A program made the translations under genes and the position numbers. 64,000 bases of DNA from JANMES01 sp038229715 (GTDB lineage Bacteria > Planctomycetota > Phycisphaerae > Tepidisphaerales > Tepidisphaeraceae), in the NCBI GenBank assembly GCA_038229715.1, contig JBBROD010000007.1:1-64000 (forward strand), written 5' to 3'. This document shows, in pieces, positions 59,655 through 64,000 of this stretch (positions are counted from its first letter, which is position 1; the number at the start of each line of letters is the position of its first letter). Below the pieces are notes generated by a model. It ran no database searches. It was not told where the DNA came from and was given only the letters and a program-made list of their open reading frames with translations.

Positions 59655-61099
59655 TGGAGTGTTCCGTGCGCCACGCCAGAAACGCATACATAATCATGTT
59701 GGTGCTCGTGGTGGTGGGAGCGTTCAGCTTCCTGCCCGGCGCGAACGAAATGCTCGGCCGCAGCGCGGCGTCGCACGCGGGGTCGTGGATGGGGGCGATC
59801 CTGTTGCTTCTGTCGACGATCGCCGGGCTGATGACCATTCTTTGGCTCCGCCGCGACGCCAGGCGAATGACCACCGAGATTAATGAGATCATCCGCACGG
59901 GCAAGTTCGCGCCGTTGCGGGCCGGCACGAGCGATTGGGCCCGACTGTGCGGCGCGCTGAACGGCATGATCGAGACGGCAGATCAACGGGTGGCGGACGC
60001 GGGCCTTGGGGCCAAGTCCCTCGAGATCGAACTCAAAGTCGCCAACGCCGAGCGCCAGCACGCCGAGGCGATCATCTACAGCATTTCCGATGCGGTGCTC
60101 GTCACCGATCCGTTCGATGAAGTGGTGCTGGCCAACGAGTCGGCGGCCCGCACGTTCTCGTTCGATCTCGCTAAAGCCTCACGCTCGCCGATTGAAAAGG
60201 TGCTGAGCGACGTAAAGATGATCGAACTGATCCGCGAAATGCGCCAATCCAACAGCAAGGGCGGTCGTCGCATCATCGAGCACATGGTGAAGACCGACGC
60301 CGGCGAAAAGACCTTCAAAGTCACGCTCAGCAACGTCGCCGATCAGGGCGAAAACCCGGCCGGTGTGGTGGCGGTACTGCACGACATGACGAAGGAAAAA
60401 GAAGTCGCCGAGATGAAGAACGACTTCGTCAGCAACGTCAGCCACGAGCTGCGCACCCCGCTGGCCAGCATCAAGGCGTACGTCGAAATGCTGATCGACG
60501 GTGAAGCCGAGGACGAGAAGACCGAGCGCGAGTTCTACGACATCATACAGAACGAGGCCAACCGCCTCGGCCGGTTGATCGACAACATTCTGAACATCAG
60601 CCGGATCGAGTCGGGGTTGGTGAAAGTCAACAAGCAGCCGCAAAGCCTGGTGATGATCGTGAAAGAGGCGATCGACGTCATCGCCCCGCAGGCCAAGCTC
60701 AAGCACATCAAGATGAGCGAACAGTTAGTGCCGGCGATTTATCAGACGATGGCCGATAAAGACATGCTCTATCAGGCGGTACTCAACCTTTTGAGCAATG
60801 CGGTCAAATACACGCCTGAAAACGGCACCATCAGCGTGCAAACCGTGCTGGATGAGGGGCGTAAAAAAGTCATCACAAGTATTTCTGACTCCGGCGTGGG
60901 TATTCCGCCTAAGGACCTGCCGTTTGTGTTCGATAAGTTCTATAGGGTCGAGGCGAATAACCGCATGGCCAAGGGCACTGGGCTCGGGCTGTCGCTCGTG
61001 AAGCACATTGTGGAGACCGTGCATCGCGGGCGGATTTTTGTGGAAAGCAACGTGGGCAAGGGAACCACGTTCGGCTTTGAACTGGACCTTGTTGAGTAA
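59654..61099 (+). CDS. PAS-containing sensor histidine kinase
   Basis: A 481-residue kinase. Two N-terminal helices (about 12-30 and 45-65) enclose a short periplasmic loop. A PAS-like domain (YSISDAVLVTDPFDEVVLAN) precedes the H-box FVSNVSHELRTPLASIKAY, the N-box LLSNAVKYTPENG, and the G boxes SDSGVGIPPKDLPFVFDKFY and GTGLGLSLVKHIV. The ATG overlaps the previous stop by one base; a GTG at 59666 has a better-placed GGAG and may be the true start. The receiver at 61122 is its partner. Confidence 0.93.
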   Translation: MECSVRHARNAYIIMLVLVVVGAFSFLPGANEMLGRSAASHAGSWMGAILLLLSTIAGLMTILWLRRDARRMTTEINEIIRTGKFAPLRAGTSDWARLCGALNGMIETADQRVADAGLGAKSLEIELKVANAERQHAEAIIYSISDAVLVTDPFDEVVLANESAARTFSFDLAKASRSPIEKVLSDVKMIELIREMRQSNSKGGRRIIEHMVKTDAGEKTFKVTLSNVADQGENPAGVVAVLHDMTKEKEVAEMKNDFVSNVSHELRTPLASIKAYVEMLIDGEAEDEKTEREFYDIIQNEANRLGRLIDNILNISRIESGLVKVNKQPQSLVMIVKEAIDVIAPQAKLKHIKMSEQLVPAIYQTMADKDMLYQAVLNLLSNAVKYTPENGTISVQTVLDEGRKKVITSISDSGVGIPPKDLPFVFDKFYRVEANNRMAKGTGLGLSLVKHIVETVHRGRIFVESNVGKGTTFGFELDLVE

Positions 61100-61121
61100 C
61101 ACCGGAATAAGGGAGAAGCAC

Positions 61122-61499
61122 ATGATCGATAAGAAAATTCTCGTCGCGGATGACGAGTCGCACATTCTCAACGTGGTATCGCTGAAGCTGCGTAACGCAG
61201 GCTTTACCGTGGTCACCGCCTGCGACGGGCAGGAAGCTTACGACCTTGCGCACTCGGAACATCCCGACCTGATCATCACCGATTACCACATGCCGCAACT
61301 GAGCGGCATTGAGTTGTGCCAGAAGCTGAAACAAGACCCGGCCACCGCGAACATCCCGGCCATCATGCTGACGGCGCGGGGGTATCACCTTGAACCGGCC
61401 GACACCGAACAAAGCGGCATCGTGAAGATGCTGAGCAAGCCGTTCAGTCCGCGACAGTTGCTTAGCACCGTAGAAGAAGTGCTCGGTATCGCGGCGTGA
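61122..61499 (+). CDS. Single-domain response regulator (CheY-like)
   Basis: A 125-residue receiver domain without output domain: ILVADDESHILNVVSLKLR, phospho-acceptor in DLIITDYHMPQLSG, conserved Thr in IMLTARG and Lys in LSKPFSPRQL. It starts 22 bp after the kinase with AGGGAGA as ribosome-binding site. The output is probably by protein contact, perhaps with the HD-GYP or the pilus motor. Confidence 0.93.
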   Translation: MIDKKILVADDESHILNVVSLKLRNAGFTVVTACDGQEAYDLAHSEHPDLIITDYHMPQLSGIELCQKLKQDPATANIPAIMLTARGYHLEPADTEQSGIVKMLSKPFSPRQLLSTVEEVLGIAA

Positions 61500-61528
61500 G
61501 TTGAATCGACGCCAGAGGGAATGTTGTT

Positions 61529-63211
61529 ATGTCCATCCAGCAAGTAGACAAATCGACCGCGAAGCCGCCGTTGGCGATTGCCGAATCGGCGCTGGAGACA
61601 CTCGCCGCACGGTTTCGGCCGGCGGGGTTGTATCTGATCATGCTGCGCCCGGACGGAACCGTTGCGTACAACGATCCGACCGCCAGCCTGTTCTTCCATC
61701 GCTACGTGCTGCCGATGCTGCAATACCCCGACCCTGCCACGCAAGCGGCCGCGGCCGGTGTGCAACTGCTGAATGTCGATTCCAATGTCGGCTTGTGGAA
61801 CGCCGTCCCCGGCGTGACGCTGGCGGCGTTTCCGCTGGTGGAAAAGAAGCAACTGCTCGGCGTGATGGCGCTGGCCGGCAACGGCGGCTTCAAGCTCGGC
61901 GAGGATGTTCAGCGTAATTGCAGTCGTTTGGGCATCGATGCCACCTGGCTCACCCAAGCCGCCGACGAACTGCCGACCTATGGCGAAGAAGCGATCCAGA
62001 AACAGGCTCGCCTGCTGCTGACGATGGTGCGCGACCAAATCCGCCTGACTTCGCTGGAAGGCGAGCTCGAATCGCTCTCCGGCCAGCTCTCGAACACGTA
62101 CGAAGAATTAAGCCTGATCTACCAGATCAGCTCCGGCATGCGGATCAACCGCCAGCCGCAGGATTTCTTCAAGCAGGCCTGCCTCGATGTACTCGAAGTG
62201 ATGGAAGTGCGCGGCGTGGGTGTGGCGCTGGCTTCAAGCACCGATTTGAAAGTCGACCCCGTTCTCTACGGCCAGCTCAGCCTCCCGCCGGGCAGTATCC
62301 CGCGGATCGCCGAGCAGCTGATGAAGATCTTCGCCGATCGCAAATCGCCGCTGATGAGTAACGATTTGGCCAACGACAAGCATTTCTCCTGGCTCGGCGA
62401 GCAAAGCAAGCAGCTACTGGCCGTGCCGTTCCTGCGACAGGATAAGGTCTTAGGCTGCATGTTCGTGCTCGACAAAGCGTCGGCCGATTTCGATTCGGTC
62501 GACAGCAAGCTGCTGAACTCGATCGCGAACGAATCGGCGATCTATCTCGAAAACGCCATGCTGTTCGATGACGTACACGGCCTGATGATGGGCCTGTTGC
62601 ACTCGCTGACGGCCGCCGTCGACGCGAAGGACCCGTACACCTGCGGTCACTCCGAGCGCGTCGCGTTGTTCAGTCGCTACCTCGCGCAGCAGTTGAAGTT
62701 GAGCGACCACGCGGTCGAGCGCATCTATATGGCCGGCCTGCTGCACGACGTCGGCAAGCTGGGCGTGCCCGACAACGTGCTACAGAAAGCCGGACGATTG
62801 GACGCAGATGAGTTTGACAAGATCAAAAAACACCCGGACATCGGCGCCAAGATCCTGCAGGACATCAAGCAGGTTCGCGACATCATCCCCGGCGTGCTGT
62901 ATCACCACGAGCGGTACGACGGCAAAGGCTACCCGGCCAACCTGCACGGCGAGAACATCCCGCTCATGGGCCGGATCATCTGCCTGGCCGACTGTTTCGA
63001 CGCGATGACCACCAGCCGCACGTACCGCAAGGCCTTGCCGCTGGAAGTGGCGATGAACGAAATTCGCCGTTGCGCCTGCACGCAATTCGATCCGGCGCTG
63101 GCTGAATCGTTCCTGCTCGGCGGGGCCGATCCGCTGCGGGCGATCATCCAAAACCACGGCAGCCAGACCACCAAGGTGCTCGATCTGCAGCAGATCATGC
63201 ACGGCGTTTAA
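61529..63211 (+). CDS. GAF / HD-GYP cyclic-di-GMP phosphodiesterase
   Basis: A 560-residue protein. A GAF-like region covers about residues 200-345 and an HD-GYP domain about 360-530, with GHSERVALFSRYLA, the HD pair in AGLLHDVGKLGVPDNV, VLYHHERYDGKGYP (GYP motif intact) and LADCFDAMTTSRTYRKA. It should hydrolyse cyclic-di-GMP. It lies between the receiver and STAS genes, so it probably tunes the pilus or secretion machine. Confidence 0.94.
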   Translation: MSIQQVDKSTAKPPLAIAESALETLAARFRPAGLYLIMLRPDGTVAYNDPTASLFFHRYVLPMLQYPDPATQAAAAGVQLLNVDSNVGLWNAVPGVTLAAFPLVEKKQLLGVMALAGNGGFKLGEDVQRNCSRLGIDATWLTQAADELPTYGEEAIQKQARLLLTMVRDQIRLTSLEGELESLSGQLSNTYEELSLIYQISSGMRINRQPQDFFKQACLDVLEVMEVRGVGVALASSTDLKVDPVLYGQLSLPPGSIPRIAEQLMKIFADRKSPLMSNDLANDKHFSWLGEQSKQLLAVPFLRQDKVLGCMFVLDKASADFDSVDSKLLNSIANESAIYLENAMLFDDVHGLMMGLLHSLTAAVDAKDPYTCGHSERVALFSRYLAQQLKLSDHAVERIYMAGLLHDVGKLGVPDNVLQKAGRLDADEFDKIKKHPDIGAKILQDIKQVRDIIPGVLYHHERYDGKGYPANLHGENIPLMGRIICLADCFDAMTTSRTYRKALPLEVAMNEIRRCACTQFDPALAESFLLGGADPLRAIIQNHGSQTTKVLDLQQIMHGV

Positions 63212-63225
63212 GCCAAGGATGCGGA

Positions 63226-63564
63226 ATGCCCGTTAAGTGCGACGAATACAACCAGACGTGCGTGTTCACCATCACCGGCGATCTCGTCGGCGACGACGTG
63301 AAGACCCTCAGCAAGTACGCCGAGAAGACATTTGAGGAGCGTCGCGTGGTCGACTTCATCGTCGACATGGAGAAATCCAGCTTCGTGGACAGCGAAGGGC
63401 TCGAAACGCTTGTGTGGCTCCGCCGAACCTGCGAAAGCCATCACGGGCAGATCAGGCTCGCAGCGTTGGACGAAAACGTGAAGAAGATTCTTGAAATCAC
63501 CCGCCTGTCGCACCGGTTTGAAGTGCATCCGGACGTGACGGCGGCGTTGAGGACGATTCGGTAG
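63226..63564 (+). CDS. STAS domain protein (anti-sigma-factor-antagonist-like)
   Basis: A 112-residue STAS domain: CVFTITGDLVGDDVKTLSK, FIVDMEKSSFVDSEGLETLV with the Ser in VDSEGL that is phosphorylated in SpoIIAA-type proteins, and LAALDENVKKILEITRL. No kinase of the SpoIIAB type is in the window. It lies 14 bp after the HD-GYP gene. Confidence 0.9.
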   Translation: MPVKCDEYNQTCVFTITGDLVGDDVKTLSKYAEKTFEERRVVDFIVDMEKSSFVDSEGLETLVWLRRTCESHHGQIRLAALDENVKKILEITRLSHRFEVHPDVTAALRTIR

Positions 63565-63565
63565 T

Positions 63566-63631
63566 GTGGGTTGTGAGTTGTTTGTTGTGAGTTGGAATCC
63601 AACCCACAACCTCCAACTGACAACCAACAAA
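63566..63631. repeat. Inverted repeat, GTTGTGAGTTG family
   Basis: GGTTGTGAGTTGTTTGTTGT... pairs imperfectly with ...CCAACTGACAACCAACAAAC. It ends 3 bp before the ATG of the assembly ATPase and so covers its ribosome-binding region. Confidence 0.8.
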
Positions 63632-63634
63632 CTT

Positions 63635-64000
63635 ATGATCGCAACGCTTGAGCGAAAACCTCTCGGCCAGGCACTGATCGATCGGGGAATCATCGATCAG
63701 TCGCAGCTGGACCGCGCGCTCGAGGAACAGAAGCGATCCAACCACCAAAAACTGCTCGGCGAAGTGCTGATGGAACTGCAGTTCTGCAGCGAAGATCAGA
63801 TCGTCGAATCCCTCGCGCAGGCGTACGGCGTACCTTACGCACGCATCAGCCCGCGCATCGCCGACCCGAAGGCCATCGCGCTGCTGCCCAAGGAGTTTCT
63901 CGAAAAGCATCAGGTGCTGCCGCTTTTCCTTGTCGACGGGATTTTGACGATCGCCGTCCCCGAGCCGGCGAATGTCTTCCTCACCGAGGAAGTCGAGCGC
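63635..64000 (+). CDS. GspE/PilB-type assembly ATPase, N-terminal part
   Basis: The first 122 residues are in the window. RKPLGQALIDRGIIDQSQLD, then KLLGEVLMELQFCSEDQIVE, LAQAYGVPYA and LLPKEFLEKHQVLPLFLVDG form the MshEN/GspE N-terminal domain, a domain that binds cyclic-di-GMP in MshE-type ATPases. The ATPase core is outside the window. It is the expected motor of the locus upstream. Confidence 0.88.
   Translation, partial: MIATLERKPLGQALIDRGIIDQSQLDRALEEQKRSNHQKLLGEVLMELQFCSEDQIVESLAQAYGVPYARISPRIADPKAIALLPKEFLEKHQVLPLFLVDGILTIAVPEPANVFLTEEVER

Overview
The window is GC-rich bacterial chromosome that most resembles a planctomycete, probably of the class Phycisphaerae (inference). The grounds are the MoxR / DUF58 / von Willebrand factor A (VWA) cluster with a GATase-like VWA membrane protein, a prepilin-like protein with a near-match to the H-X9-DG signature, LptF/LptG permeases, a tight pilus/type II secretion locus, and intergenic spaces full of long inverted repeats. 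No rRNA, tRNA, CRISPR array or transposase was seen.

Layout. 1-900: tail of an NHL-type protein and an MNT/HEPN toxin-antitoxin-like pair. 891-10910: VWA/GATase protein, a colicin-E5-like RNase gene with a small acidic partner, MoxR, DUF58 and BatA-like proteins. This cluster is interrupted by a GxxExxY cassette, an opposite-strand acyltransferase and a four-helix-bundle cassette. 11281-20055: glycosyltransferase, LptF/LptG, prepilin-like protein, ComF, an HDOD-GGDEF protein and TruB. 20113-33345: accessory and housekeeping genes (homing-endonuclease-associated repeat protein, sulfite-oxidase-like molybdoenzyme with a Cys-rich membrane neighbour, PAP2, glycosyltransferases, FapA-like, DUF218, LpdA, TIM barrel, phospholipase D-like nuclease, COG4705, GNAT). 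33483-38556: RuvB-RuvA-RuvC, CysS, a frameshifted RelE-type toxin, IspF. 38891-44395: NtrC-type regulator and histidine kinase, CobA-HemD fusion, PilZ protein, lipase. 44530-48252: CarB. 48747-64000: a co-directional pseudopilin / PilMNO / secretin locus followed by a histidine kinase, CheY-like receiver, HD-GYP, STAS and the start of the assembly ATPase. The last block looks like one secretion or pilus machine with its cyclic-di-GMP control module.

The most unusual feature is the palindromic DNA. At least fifteen families of inverted repeat lie between genes, many touching stop or start codons. Two of them enclose a single small ORF (GxxExxY at 5611-6060; four-helix bundle at 8313-8822), like minimal mobile cassettes without a transposase. 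Several families share one plan: two 22-24 nt arms, each internally self-complementary, in inverted orientation. Four different palindromic elements are inserted in frame in the carB coding sequence, making CarB about 1240 residues against about 1073 in E. coli. One arm of a carB insert is identical over 24 nt to the reverse complement of an intergenic element at 58358. These elements therefore enter both intergenic and coding DNA, a situation like the Rickettsia palindromic elements.
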